Shown piece after piece: positions 36,011-48,600 of a stretch of DNA of 64,000 bases. The translations under genes and the position numbers were made by a program. The DNA lies in the NCBI GenBank assembly GCA_033060915.1, contig CM065382.1, positions 7,559,001 through 7,623,000 on the forward strand, read 5' to 3'. Below the pieces are notes generated by a model. That model saw only the letters and a program-made list of their open reading frames with translations, was not told the DNA's origin and searched no databases. The first letter of the stretch is position 1; the number at the start of each line of letters is the position of its first letter. The stretch is from Euryodendron excelsum. Its lineage: Eukaryota > Streptophyta > Magnoliopsida > Ericales > Pentaphylacaceae.

Positions 36011-36119
36011 GTAGTGCCTCTTGGAAATTGTCATTAACTTCTATTTAACAAAGATATTTTTGACAATAGTCTTAACCTAATACCTTGATAACTTGGATGC
36101 AGTTTTTATTTTGTTGGGT
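36011..36119. other. Short spacer between LINE poly(A) and copia LTR
   Basis: About 110 bp of AT-rich DNA with no recognised feature. Confidence 0.6.
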
Positions 36120-36495
36120 TGTTATAAAACTAATAGACTATAAAGCATATAAAAGAACTTAAGACAAAATATATATAGAGAATAGTTATTCAGGAACTGT
36201 CAAATATTTATCATATTCGTTATTCTGAAACTATTGGGGCTAGATCTTCTGGATCACCCAATACTTATATAGAACCAAAAAATACAATATGAACTTTGAG
36301 AAATTACCTATACTGCTTCTTCCTTTCTATTTTATCTCTACTCTTAGTTTTTTTCATTCATTCCTAAGCTCGCACGCTCTTATATTTATAGGAGTTTGGC
36401 CATCTACCGCGAGGCAATTGCCGCCCTTGTGATTGAGGCGGTGGCTGCTTTGGAAACTTTGGCGACTAAGGTCATGCAATACGCCAGCATATACA
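36120..36495 (-). repeat. 3' LTR of minus-strand copia element
   Basis: Matches 49212-49612 (for example GAACTGTCAAATATTTATCATAT and GATCTTCTGGATCACCCAA blocks). Read on the minus strand it starts TGTATATGC after a polypurine tract (AAGGGGGAGTCT) and ends ATAACA. The TATA box is TATTTATA on the plus strand at 36383-36390. The ORF-like stretch near 36396 is LTR sequence. Confidence 0.85.
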
Positions 36496-36912
36496 AGACT
36501 CCCCCTTGGATGACCGTTTTTCAGGTATATTCAAACTACCTCATTAAAACCTTGCTAAAAAAACCTAATGAGAAAAAATCTTAACGAATGAAAAAGAGTA
36601 CAATGATCTTGTGTAACATAGCTGAGTATGGGTGCGTTAAAACTGTCTCGTTAAAACTTTGTTAAGGAAAATCCTGTGAAAAAAAACTGTTGGCGAAAGA
36701 AAAAGAGTACAGTACAAGACTCTCCCTTATTCAAAATTATTTAAACTTCTGGTATGAAGTTGATAACTTTCATTGTTCAGATGAAAGATCTTTGAGACGA
36801 CGCATACCAATGCCATGAACTAGTTTTTCAAATGTTGCAGTTGGTAGTGCTTTAGTAAGTCTGCCAAATTGTCACTTAAACGTATGTGCTGGACATCAAT
36901 ATCACCGTTTTT

Positions 36913-37660
36913 CTAGAGCTCATGTGTATAAAAGAATTTTAGAGAAATATGCTTCATTCTGGCACCTTTGATATACCATTTCTTAATTTGTGCAATACAA
37001 GCTGCATCATCCTCATATAATATCATCAATGTATCTTTGATTGTAGACAATCTGTAACTTTCTTGAATATGTTGAATCATGGATCTTAGCCAGATGCATT
37101 CTCGGCTTGTGAATTGCAATTATCTCAGAATGATTTAAAGAAGTTGCAGTTAATATTTGCTTTACCGATCGCCAAGATATAACAGTATTACCATAAGTAA
37201 ATACATATCCAGTTTGAGACCTCGCTTTATGAGGATCAGAAAAGTAGCTAGCGTTAGCATAGCCAATCAATTCAGGTTGTGACTCTTTTGAATAGAATAG
37301 TCTCATATTAGTTGTCTCTCGTAGGTAAGGCAATATATGTTTAATTTATTTCTAATGTCTTTGTGTTGGGGCAAAACTGTATCGTGCCAATAAATTAACA
37401 GAGAACGCTATATCAGGTCCTGTACAATTTGCAAGATACATAAGAGCACCGATTGCACTTAGATATGGTACTTCAGGACTAAGAAGTTCTTTACCATCTT
37501 CTCGAGGACGGAAAAGATCTTTCTATATATCTAATAAACGAATAACCATTGGAGAATTTAATGGATAAACTTTGCCCATGTAAAACTGCTTTAAAACCTT
37601 TTTAGCTTATGTCGATTGATGGACTAGAATTCCATTTGATAAGTGCGACAATACTTGGTT
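36913..37660 (-). pseudogene. Copia reverse transcriptase C-terminus and RNase H remnant
   Basis: Minus-strand peptides PYLSAIGALMYLANCTGPD, LRETTNMRLFYSKESQPELI, GYANASYFSDPHKARSQTGY and SQTGYVFTYGNTVISWRSVK are the classic copia RT-RNase H end. SLNHSEIIAIH corresponds to the S-x-x-E-A-E-Y motif but with H/S changes. It stops at the nested insertion (37661); the upstream half resumes at 44818. Confidence 0.9.
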
Positions 37661-39479
37661 TGTCACGACTCGTAACCCGGACTATACGGATATGGGGTGC
37701 ATAACCGGCCAGTAGCCAGGCTACCTGAGACCACATTACATAAACTGGTTGATCACCCATGTATACTCATTTAAAATTTGCAGAATATAAACTTTTATAA
37801 CTTGAAATATAATCCGTGTCATACATGATAGAGTTGTGCCTAATCCAAAACATAATATACATAAGGACCTAATCAAGGTCCACTGAAGTTATAGCATTAT
37901 ATCATTACAAAACATTGGGTCCATCCCTCAACACATGATACAAAACATAGGCCCGTGGACCGTAGCTCAAAATCCACGTATGGCCTCGCTCTAGGGCCTC
38001 TCGGATTGGCTACCTGAAAATTATTTGAGAAAGCGTAAGCAAATGCTTAGTGAATAACAATGATGCATGAGCGAGAAAATATTATGGACTAGCATTGATA
38101 TCCAACGTACAAGGATAGATAATCATTTATGCATTGTCGTGCCCCGGTTTTTGAGTGTTCAAGGTCCTTTCGGTTTGGAGACCCTAAAGCACGGAACTCT
38201 GTCATTAGAACTCGTCCTCCTAAAAGGGCAAGTGCGACTACGTTTGAGAATTGATTTGACTAAGGGCTTTTCAGAAAAATAGGAGTCGCCACCTAACTTG
38301 ATAAAGGTGAGTTAAGACACCTAAAACTAAGCGTTAATCCGAAGATTAAACTTAGAGTTTTTGAAAAGATTTTTTTTTTTTTTTTTTTTTTGAAAACTTC
38401 CTCAAGAGAAGGTTTTTAAGAAAATAGGTTGTTTGGCAACCTTTTGAAATGTTTAAGCCCTTTTTGAAAATAACTCCATTTTGGTCTTTCGAAAACAGAA
38501 ATCTAAGGTTCGGGGGTTAGTTACGTGTAGAGAAGATATTCTAAGATCATCACCCTACCCCGCCCTTTCGGTACCTACGTGTTTAATCACTCTTGGTTCA
38601 CTCACTAGAATAACCAGTTACCATTGTCCACTTGATATCCACTTTAGAACTTTTGAAAAAGGGATTTAGTCATCACTTTTTGGATGAATGATGCATGATG
38701 CAAGTTTTGGAAGAAGTTTGAAAATAATGGAGGTTTTGAAAGAGTTTAGAATAGAAACTTTGAATTGATCAGAATGTTTGAAAAAGGGATCGGGGTTGAA
38801 ACAAAAGTTATGACCGCACCATTTTAGGTTGCCTACGTATCTCATTCGGTGAGAATCAGGTCATTTGTAGTTCGGGCAAGAGCCCGATGGAAAATAGGCT
38901 CGATAGGGCCTTTGGAAGGTTTGAAGACACATTGAGGTCTTTGAAAAAATTTAAGACCCTTTGAAGTCTTTGGAAAAGTTTAAGACACTTTGAGGCCTTT
39001 GGAAGTTGAAGACTCTTTGTGGTCTTGAAAGTTTTGACTTGAAATTGGATAGTGGTGTGCTTTGAAAATACTTTTGGGTCAATTTGAGAGAGTTTTGGAA
39101 AATGTTTTTTGGATAACTCAAGAGAGTTTGAGAACGTTTTTGAAATTTTGTTTTGAAAACCTTGGAGGTATGATTTTGGAATGTTTTGATGAATTGGTTT
39201 TTGAAAGTGGTGTTTGGAATCCCAATATGGACAACCTTAGGGGTGGTTCTTGTTTTGTCACTTGTCCTTTGAATCCCTAGCCATGAGAGGGCTACGGACA
39301 CCTTAGGTTTGTGACATTTTAAAAATATTTTTGGAAATGCCTTGAAGATGGAATGTAGGAACATTTGAAGAATTTATGGAGTTGGTTTCTTTGAAATCAA
39401 AATAGTAAGAGGTTTTGGAAAAATAGGTTATGAGAATAGTTTGAAAATTGAATGATCATTTAGAAAAGGGGTCAAGAGT

Positions 39480-39745
39480 TGGAACCTTGAAGTGTATCAA
39501 CCTAGGTTGGGTTAGCCTAGGGTTAGGGGTGACCTAAGGTTAACTAACTTGGGTTAGGTTAACCTAGGGTTAAAATGACCTATGGTTAACTAACTAGGGT
39601 AGGATTAACCTAAGGTGAGTGAACTAGGGTCAAGTTAACCTAGGGTTGGACAACTAGGGTCAAGTTAACCTAGGGTTGGTCAACTAGGGTCAAGTTAACA
39701 TAGGGTTAGGTAACTAGGGTCAAGTTAACCTAAGGTTAGATTGGA
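39480..39745. repeat. 30-bp minisatellite in the Tat-type LTR
   Basis: Six to seven tandem units of about 30 bp built on AGGGTCAAGTTAACC plus TAGGGTTGGTCAACT. The last four units are nearly identical and the first ones are degenerate. Each unit holds a GTTAAC palindrome and a near-palindromic AACCTAGGGTT. Confidence 0.9.
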
Positions 39746-41342
39746 GAATGGTCTTGAAAGTTGTTTTGATGCTACTCTTGGAAAGGGGTTTTGAAAACAC
39801 AACATGATATGCAATGGACTTTGGTTGGTAATCTTCATGAAGATCATTTCTATGAAAATTTTGACTCTAGCCAAAAATATGGTTTATATGGTTGGTAATT
39901 GGAGACCATTCCAAGGAAGGTTTCCTTATAGCCATTATAACCAATATCTTGGCAAGAGTAATAGGGGTCAAGATTCAACATAATGATAGTAATTTTTGGA
40001 AGATCATTTTTATGCAAAGATGGAGAGAATGCATTTTTGAAATCATCTTTGGGGAAGAATTTTGAAAACCATTTTTCAAGGGAACCATTCCATCAAGAGA
40101 GGGTTCATATGGCCAATAAAAAAGGAGACCACTCAAGAGAGGGTTCCATAGGGCCATTCCAACCACTAAACTTGAGAGAATAAAAACCTTTGAAAATTAG
40201 AGAGTTTGAAAGCAACCTTTATGCAAGTTGAAATGTAATGATGCAAAAGTGTGAATTAGGGGGTAGTGAGGGATTTTCTAAGGCATGACTCCTAAAGTCT
40301 CATCCTAAACCTCAAGGGGCCAACTCTTGGAACAATTTTTGAAAGAAATATAGAGCTTGGAAATGGCATGAAAATAAGAGCAATGTAAGCATTGTAGAGC
40401 ATGACAATAAGCATAAAATGAAGCCAAGCATACAAAACATGACCAAAATAGTGATATGCAAGGGGTCATGATTACATATAAGGCTTTTAGGCTACACCAC
40501 ATAAACAAGGGGCTCTTAGGCCATACCATCTTAAAGTAGGCTACTGAGAGGTCCCCCTACACGGTGGCTCTCACTTGCTTTCCTCTATGCATGATCTGGG
40601 AGTCCTCTTGGCTCAAGCATGAAAGAAAGGGGGGTTGAAGATGGAGATTAAAATAGAGAATAGCCTAAGTAGGCTAGGAGGGAGAAGAGAAGAGAAGAGT
40701 GGGGAAGAGCACAAATGTAAATGGGATACCACCTTTAGTCTTCAACACTCTTGTAGTCTTCAATGAATGTCTTGATTGGAACTTGAGTGACTTCAAGAAG
40801 GCTTGAGAGGCTAGTGTGGAGTGTATAAGTGTGTATGGGGCTTTGTATATAGAGTGTATAGGCTTAGGAGGGGTAGAATCTAGCCTAAGTGTTGGAGGGG
40901 GAGAATATATATAGAGATTCGAGTTTCTGGAGTGATTTCAGCAGAGTTTCGTATCAATTTCCGACCTGGAATATACAAGGGGGAGGCCTCTATTTATAGG
41001 CAATCTGGAACAGACCATGCGCATGCAGGACATGCGCAGGTACTGTTCCATTGCTACAACAACACGTGACACCCTATGTACTAGTTAAATCTCGACCGTT
41101 GATCAAAAGTCGGTCGATCTGAACAAAATTTGAGCGCATGTAACATACGCTCCATCACCGGGAAGATTCGCCCAAACTTTATCTCGATAATTGGGTTAAA
41201 CGGGAAGGTTCCGGGAAAATCGGTCGCATTGGAGATGTTTTCCTAGTGCTTCCAATGAACTTTCATGTTTTCGAAAAGTTTGAAATATGTTTGGAGGTGA
41301 GTGATATCATCTTGGGAAGCGTGGCAAAAAGGACACTTTCGT

Positions 41343-41778
41343 GGAGCGTCTGTGATACGCTCCGTGGGTGTTTGAAAGTGGCTGTTTTTGTTCGTGCGAT
41401 CGAGGCCTTCGAGAAGCGATCTATTCGATCGGACTGTACCGATGGAAAGTACTTTGGAAATCCTTTCTGGAATTCTCAAATTTATACATTTCACAAGTCG
41501 TTTGACGATGCGTTTTGATTAGAGAATCGGAGAAAAAGTCAACCTTGGCGGAGCGTCTGCGAGACGCTCCAGGGGTTGCTGAAAGTTACGGTTTGCACAC
41601 CGTACGATGGAGGGCTTTGAAAAGCGATCTATTCAATTGAACCGTATCGATGGAAAGACCTATAGACGAGCCTTTGAGAATTTCCTAATTTACGCAATTC
41701 TCAAGTCAATTGACGGTGCGTTATAACCAGGGAATCGGGGGAAAAGACAATTTAAGCAGAGCGTCTGCGAGACGCTCC
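41343..41778. repeat. Three hairpins in a 207-bp tandem repeat
   Basis: An inverted repeat with 9-base arms GGAGCGTCT and AGACGCTCC around a GCG loop occurs at 41550-41570. Slightly changed copies lie at 41343-41363 (GTGAT centre) and 41758-41778 (first G changed to A), spaced 207 and 208 bp. Intervening sequence also repeats (GAAGCGATCTATTC and GATGGAAAG blocks). It lies inside the Tat-type LTR. Confidence 0.85.
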
Positions 41779-42269
41779 AGGGAACTTTTATGGCGTCGTG
41801 TGAGCTTAGTGTCGTAGGGTGTTCCTTGGATTAAACAAGGGCACGTGGTGAAACCCTCTGCTCGAAATCCCGAGGCCGGCGCTGTTTCAGGGCATTTTTG
41901 GCTCCCAGGGGCAAAACGGTCATCTTGACCGGAGTTAGCTGAAAATGGTCAGGAATGGTCTGGTACATTGTGTTAAGCGTGCAGGGCTGTTCAGGGATGG
42001 TTTTAAGAGAGTCCTCTACCGTTCAGCAGGGTTTGTGCCGTGCTGAGGCGTTCAAGGGCAAAATGGTCATTTTGACCAGAGTGAGCCGGAATAAGACCGG
42101 ATTTGGACCAAATGGCGTGCGGGGATGCCTGATGGTTTAACAACACTTGGAATGATGGACTTATCGTTTTGAGGGATTTTGAACTTTCCCAAAATGTACC
42201 TAGAGGCCCAAAAGGGCAGGTTTGGTCATTTTTCACCGAGTCGGGTTAGTAGGCGCCGGTGTTAACCTA

Positions 42270-42620
42270 GGTGTTGGTTCCCGAGACCGCCCGGTTTCGG
42301 AAAACTACCTGTGCAGTGCTGGTCTCTAAGAACGCCTGGTCTTAGAGAGCTACCTATAGGGGTGGTGTTGATTCCTGAGAACGCCTGGTCCCAGAAAGCT
42401 ACCTGGAAGGATGGTGTTGGTCTCCGAGAACACCTGGTCCTGGAGAACTACCGAATGACGGACATTCTACATTGGTGGGCTAGCAGGCGCTAGAAGTGAA
42501 CTGTCTGGAATCTTTGATGAGGTGTTGGTCCCCGAGATCGCCCGATTCCGGGGAGCTACTTGGATGGCGTTGGTTTCCGGGACCGCCTAGTCCGGAAAAC
42601 TGCCTGGAATAATGGTGCTT
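42270..42620. repeat. Tandem stem-loop array, about 60-bp unit
   Basis: Five or so degenerate units, each with GTTGGT, a left arm such as TCTAAGA, the core ACGCCTGGT or ACCGCCCGGT, a right arm such as TCTTAGA and then CTACCT. The arms vary between units but stay complementary within a unit (CCTGAGA with TCCCAG; CCGAGA with TCCTGG is weaker). It lies near the 3' end of the Tat-type LTR. Confidence 0.75.
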
Positions 42621-43889
42621 AAGGCTTTAGCAGATCCTTATGGGTCCGAGAAGCGACCAGTTGGTTGGATTGGAGATTGAAAGGCTCATCTTAAGCTTGC
42701 ATGTGTTGTGATATCGGAAACCGATCCCGGTCGGACCGAAGATTGTCGAGCGGGCAAAAATGGGGTGCTTACATGTATAAACAATGAGCTTTTGAGCTTT
42801 TAAAGCGTAAACTTGGAACTCATAGGTAATGTAACCATCATTTGAAGTATTTTAACATTTCAAAACATAGTATCATAAAAAGAGATGCAACATAACATTA
42901 TTCTTGAGATAACATTTTATATCTTGTCGTAAAACATGTGAACATATCATAGTTCTCAGTTCAAAACATAAGTGTGCTACAACTCGACATGTGAGCTAGG
43001 CTCTATAGTAACCATGTAGGTCACGCTAAGACTCTTTAGGCCAGGGATGTCTCCCAACATAGATAGTTTATTTCCCGTCCCCTATTGTAGGACTATCGGG
43101 CTAGATTAAAGTCTCGCCACGAGAAGACCCGAGTTGGTACCATACATTAGAAACTTAGCATTTCTTTCGTTTAAACATTATAGTCCATGATTTTCATTCA
43201 TAACATAAGTATAGCTTGCATGCATTTCAAGGTATGATATTTATACTTGAACATAAACATTAATGCATTGAAAATATATGAAAAACATTGCATGATATGT
43301 AGGTGAATTTAAAATATTTAGAAATTAATAGAGTTTTACTCATGGCATATCGTTACTCACCTCTCTCCGATAGGATGGGTGGTAGACAAGGTGTTCCTAA
43401 ACAAAATGCACATAGAAGTATGAAAATATCAATACAAGACTCCAAAGCAAAGCAACAACGTAAAACGAGAACATAAGGTTGAGGTTTGAACATGAAAGCC
43501 AGAACATCAACTCCTTTATCGCTTCCCAACCACCTCTCAAGGAAGATTTCGCACTCTAGCTTAGTTCCATTTGAAAATAGGCTTAAAGGGCTTTAATTTG
43601 ATAGTTCATAGGCTAAAAACACATTTCGGATGAAGAAATTATGCCCCATAGAAAATGGGTTAAAATTTTAGAAGAAGAATGTTACTGGCAGAATTTTGGG
43701 TTAATTTCAAAATTCAATATCTCCCAAACCACAAGGAATTATAGTACAAAATTTACATGGATACAAAGATCTATGAGTCTACTATCCAACGCCTCAAACG
43801 GTGCATCAATCCGAATTTTTTAGAGAAAGTTATGCCGGTTTTACGAAATAGTGTCTGAGCTGAAAAGTGAAACCGGAGGCTGGACGAAG

Positions 43890-44150
43890 GTGTCGGCTCC
43901 AGATACAAAAGAGTCGCCTCCTGAGCTGAATAAACGAATCTGGGAGTTCTCTGGGCAAAAGTGTCACCTCCAAAAATCAATGAGTCCACTCCAAAGCTAA
44001 ATGAATAAGTCTGGGAGTTCACTGGGACAAAGAGTTGCCTCCAAAAACCAAGGAGTCCACCCCAAAGCTAAATGAATAAATCTGGGAGTTAACTGGGACA
44101 AGGAGTCACCTCAAAAAACTGAGTCAACACCAAAGCTAAATACCCAGATT
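43890..44150. repeat. Tandem repeat of about 79 bp, three copies, in the outer solo LTR
   Basis: Units share CTCCAAAAA, GAGTCCAC-CCAAAGCTAAATGAAT and TCTGGGAGTT-ACTGGGACAA, with the last copy truncated. This is non-coding. Confidence 0.85.
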
Positions 44151-44817
44151 TTAACCTGAAAAACTCTAAACTTCACTCAAATCAAAACCAAACTCCATCA
44201 AAACTCTTACAAACTCTTTCAATGCTTCTAAGGTCCAAAGATTGACCCAAGAAGACCACAATAACATAAAATCAAACACTTTAAACAAGAAAATCGAAGG
44301 GATCTAGGGTTTTAGGAACCCAAGCCCTAACTTGCATAAGTTGGGGATTTCACATCCCAAACCCTCAAATCTTTCAATGGAGCTTTCAACATTCTATATT
44401 TAGCTAGTTTGGGACTCAAAAGAGTTGCCCACAACAATCCACCAACACACCACACAAAGATAGATACATACACATATACCACTGAAGAAGAAAATGGAAC
44501 CTTACCTTTCTTCAAGTTTGGTTAAGTCTTTTATTGCTTCAAGCTCTTCCTTAAGCTTCTTCCTCCTCTTTCTCTTTTCCTCTTCTCCCTCTTTTCTTTC
44601 TCAATCGGCTGAACATATGTGAGTTGTGTGCACTTATGTGTATAAAAGATGATACACATGGGAATAATCCCATATGTCTCACCCATAGGTTTAAGTTACA
44701 CCATAAACTCTCATTGGTCATTTTGACCCAAAAGGGGAAATAATTAACATCAAACAATATATATACTAGAAATTCTCATTAATAAAAATAAATAGAGGTT
44801 TGGGATATCACGTGGTT

Positions 44818-47800
44818 CCCCTAAGATTTTTCATTTCAAACTCCATTTTTAAATAATTAGCAACTTTAGTAATTTTTTCATGAGTTCTAATCATATTCAA
44901 ATCATCAACATAGACTGCAATGACAATAAATTCGGATTTCGATTTCTTAATGACAACGCATGGGCAAATGGTACTATTCACATACGCTTCTTTCAAGATA
45001 TATTCACTTAGACGATTGTACTATATGTGACTAAATTGCTTTAACCTGTATAACGATCTTTGAAGCTTGATTGAATACAAATTTCGTGATTTTGAAATAT
45101 TTGCTTCGGACATCTTAAATCCTTTAGGGATTCTCATATATAGATCATTATCCAATTCTCCATATAAGTAAGCAGTCACTACATCCATTAGACGCATATC
45201 TAGTCCTTCTGAGACTGATAAACTAAGTAAGAATCTGAATATAATTACATCCATTACGAAAGAATAAGTCTCATCATAGTCAATACCAAGTCTCTGCGAG
45301 AAACCTTATGTTACGAGTTGGGTTTTATATCGTACTATTTCATTTTTCTCATTTCATTTTTGTATGAATACCCATTTATATTTAACTAGTTTCATATCTT
45401 CAGGTGTGTGGACTACAGGTTTAAATACTTTACGTTGTGTTAATAAGCGTAATTTTACCTCAATAACTTCTTTTCATTTTGGCCAATCAATTCTACGTCG
45501 ACATTCGTCGACTATTTCTGGTTCAGTCTCTTCATTACTTCTAGTAATATCAAGAGCTATTTTAAATGAAAATACGTTGTTGACAACCATCTTATTTCTA
45601 TTCTAACTTTCCCCTGTATTGATATAACTTATTAAGATCTCATTATTTTCAGGTACCATATCACTTATAGGAGATTTCTCTTCTGAAAATTCTTCTTCAT
45701 GAAGTTTAGATATTGTGTTCTTTTCATAAGCACCAACTTGCTTATGCATTTTTTCTTGTGTCTTCATTTTTCTAAGAACAGTGTCTTTTGCACCGACAGG
45801 GCTCTCACGCTTGAAGCGTGTTTTAGATTCATTTTGTTGTTGTCCTAATACATTGTCTTACAGGGACATCAATACATGCTGGAATATTAGCAGTTAGTAT
45901 ATGTAATTTTGTCATATTCTTTGTGTCGGTGAACAGATCAAGCAATTAATTTGCAATTGTCTGTAAATGAATGATTCTGTGAATTTCGGATTCACATTGA
46001 CTTGCTCGAGGATCAAGATGAGACATTGTTAAAATATTCTAACTAATCTCTTATTGTTTTTCTAATCACGTCTTTTTTCCCTCTAATGGTGGGAAGATTG
46101 ACTCATTAAAATAACAATTCGCAAGACGTGCCTTAAAGACATTACCTGTTAAGAGTTCCAAATATCTAATAATAGATGGAGAATCAAAACTAATATAAAT
46201 TTCAAGTCGACATTGGGGACCCATGTTAGTATGTTGTGGGGGTGAAATTGGAACATATACAGCACAACCAAAGACTCGTAAGTGAGAAATATTTGGTTGT
46301 TAACTAATGACAAGTTGTAATGGTGAGTACTGATGATAAGCAATTGGTCAGATTCTAACCAATGATGCAGCAAATAATATGGCATGTCCCCAAGCAGAAA
46401 TAGGTAATTTTGTTTTCATAAGTAAATGTCGAGCAATAAACTGAAGCCTTTTTATAAAAGCTTTGGTAAGACCATGTTGTGTATGTGTGTGAGCAATTGG
46501 GTATTCAACATCAATTCCTATTGACGTGCAGTAATTATCAAAAGTTTAGGATGTAAATTCTCCAGCATTATCTAGTCGTATAGACTTGATCGGGTAATCT
46601 AGAAATTGTGCCTGTAAGTGAATAATTTGAGTAGGAAGTCTAGCAAAACCAATATTACTGGTAGAAAGTAAACAAACATGTGACCACCGTATGGATGCAT
46701 CTATTAAAACCATAAAATAATGAAATGATCCATATAAAGGATGTATTCACCCACAGATATCCCTTTGAATTCTTTGTAAGAATAATGATGACTCAAAACC
46801 TACATTTGAAGGAGATGGTCTAACAATTAATTTTCTTTGTGATCAGGTAACACATGTATAATCATGTGACAAAAGAATCTTCAGGTTCTTTAATGGTTAT
46901 CCATGTGAGTTTTCAATAATTCGACGCATCATTGTTGATTTTGGATGACCCAAATGATTATGTCACAGTATAAAATTCTTTGGGTCAAAGCACTTATAGT
47001 GCATCACTATAGGTGATTCTTTTGCTTTTATAGAAGTATAATATAATTTAGAAGACAATACAACAAGTTTCTCTGATATATATATATATATATATATTTC
47101 TTTCCTAAAATATAAGAAATAATGTAGAGCTATTCTACATTATTCGCATTCGTCGTCTTAATATGATATTCATTACGATGTATATCTTTAAAACTGATCA
47201 AATTTCTTGTAGATTTAGTAGAATACAATATATCATCAATGCATAACTTTATTTCTTTCGGTAATATTATATTGGCCATTCCTGAGCCTTTAATTAATTT
47301 TGTCGTGCTAGAGATTATATTGACATTAGCTTCAAGTAATGTCAAGTTTGAAAAATATTTTTTCTCTTGAATAATTATGTGCGTTGTTCCACTGTCTACC
47401 AGACATCTGCATTCACTATTCATTCTAGAAATACTCAACACATTGGTACGATCCATGTATCTATATACAATATTAAAAGTGCTTATTTAAAACATAATAA
47501 TTTATTGAAAATAAAAGCATATGAAGGAAACATTATAAAAGATTACAAGAAACTAAACAATTGGACAATAATATTAAGTAGTGTGAACGTCTCTATCGCT
47601 AATTTAATGGTCTATTCTTCCACTTGTATCTTTAAAGAAATCTGAAACAGTTAGATGAGGAATATCGACCTGGCTATAAAAATTCGTAAAATATATTTAT
47701 GTATTTTCCCATTTATCTTTAATTGAGGCTTGATAAAGCTCTCTTAAATGTTTGGATGTACAACAGGTATGTGACTAATGACCTTTCATTCCACACCTAT

Positions 47801-48600
47801 AACGAGTATCTTTAGATTTTTTGAGAGGTTTATTCTGTAACCCTTTTCTTTTTTTAGAGTTATTCTACTGCTGGTGGTATGTTGTAATATTTTTAAACCT
47901 CATATGATAACCTCTACGGTAATTCCCATGAGTTCGAACATTATTCATGCCACGACCACGGCCACTTCCGCGACTACGTCCATTAAATGAGATTGCATTT
48001 ACTTTAGAGAATGGAGCGGAACCAGTAGGTTGGGACTGATAATTTTTCAATAACAACTTATTATTTTGCTCAGCCACAAGAAGACATGATATTAAGTTAG
48101 AATATTTTTTAAATTTACGTTCTCGATATTGTTGCTGTAAGAGCACATTCGAGGCATGGAAGGTGGAGAATATTTTTTTTAACAAGTCTTCATCAGTAAT
48201 AATTTTTTCACATAATTTTAATCATGAACTAATTTTAAACAATGTAGAGTTGTATTCACTAATCGTTTAAAATCTTGTAAGTGTATCCAATCAAATCGGG
48301 CTCCCGGGAGAATTACGGTCTTCTGATGCTCGTATCTCTCTTTTAATTTTTTCATAATACTAATGAATTTTTTATTGTGAGATATTTAGATTTCAATTTT
48401 TTATGAAGATGATGACGAAGAAAAATCATTGTTTTAGTGCGATCCTATTGGGATGCGTCATTTTTCTCAGTTATTGTTTGTTTAAATGCCTTTGCAGCCA
48501 GATGGATATCAGCATCAACGATCCATGATAAATAATTATCCCCAGAAATGTCAAGAACGGCGAATTCTAATTATATTTGACATTTTCAGAATGCTATAGT
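44818..48600 (-). pseudogene. Copia gag-protease-integrase-reverse transcriptase remnant
   Basis: Minus strand. gag region about 47650-48600 with the knuckle CGMKGH-x4-C (one expected Cys replaced by Arg). Protease at 47130-47456 with the active-site triad DSG in CLVDSGTTH. Integrase at about 45950-47100, including GPQCRLEIYISFDSPSIIRY. Reverse transcriptase at 44818-45350 with the catalytic YVDD intact in VIAVYVDDLN. It is broken by many stops and frameshifts, so it is a pseudogene. A (TA)n run at 47075-47098 interrupts the integrase part. Confidence 0.9.
47075..47098. repeat. (TA)n microsatellite
   Basis: About 11 TA units inside the decayed copia integrase region. Confidence 0.9.

Larger units (their letters stand above)
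38135..42773 (+). mobile_element. Tat/Ogre-type Ty3/gypsy solo LTR, 4.6 kb
   Basis: It begins TGTCGTGCCCCGG and ends GGGGTGCTTACA, with TGCAT (38130-38134) and TGTAT (42774-42778) as a one-mismatch duplication. Signature blocks known to me from Tat-lineage LTRs are present: GGAGTCGCCACC near 38281, TTCGGGGGTTAGTTACGTG near 38508 and GCCTACGTATCTCATTCGG near 38830 followed by AATCAGGTCA. No reading frame resembles gag or pol and no second LTR was found, so it is best read as a solo LTR of unusual length. It holds three distinct tandem arrays. It is the youngest layer of the nest. Confidence 0.8.
37661..44812. mobile_element. Probable solo LTR (about 2.5 kb) inserted in the copia element, itself interrupted
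   Basis: It starts TGTCACGACTCG and ends GGGATATCACG, flanked by TGGTT on both sides (37656-37660, 44813-44817). Joining the flanks restores copia reading (MKNLRG-TKYC), which confirms the borders. The terminal G where A is expected looks like a point change in the closing CA. The halves are 37661-38129 and 42779-44812. There is no gag or pol and no second LTR, so a solo LTR is the simplest reading. Ends of the TGTCACGAC type are frequent in long plant Ty3/gypsy LTRs, but the lineage is not proven. A 79-bp tandem array lies at 43890-44150. Confidence 0.75.

Noticed and set aside
36396..36584. Ala-rich plus-strand frame
   Set aside because: It lies within the copia 3' LTR and continues into its flank; not a gene.
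39480..39745. CRISPR-like or telomere-like repeats
   Set aside because: Units are contiguous with no unique spacers, so not CRISPR. They contain AGGGTT-like pieces but not the plant telomere heptamer in series.
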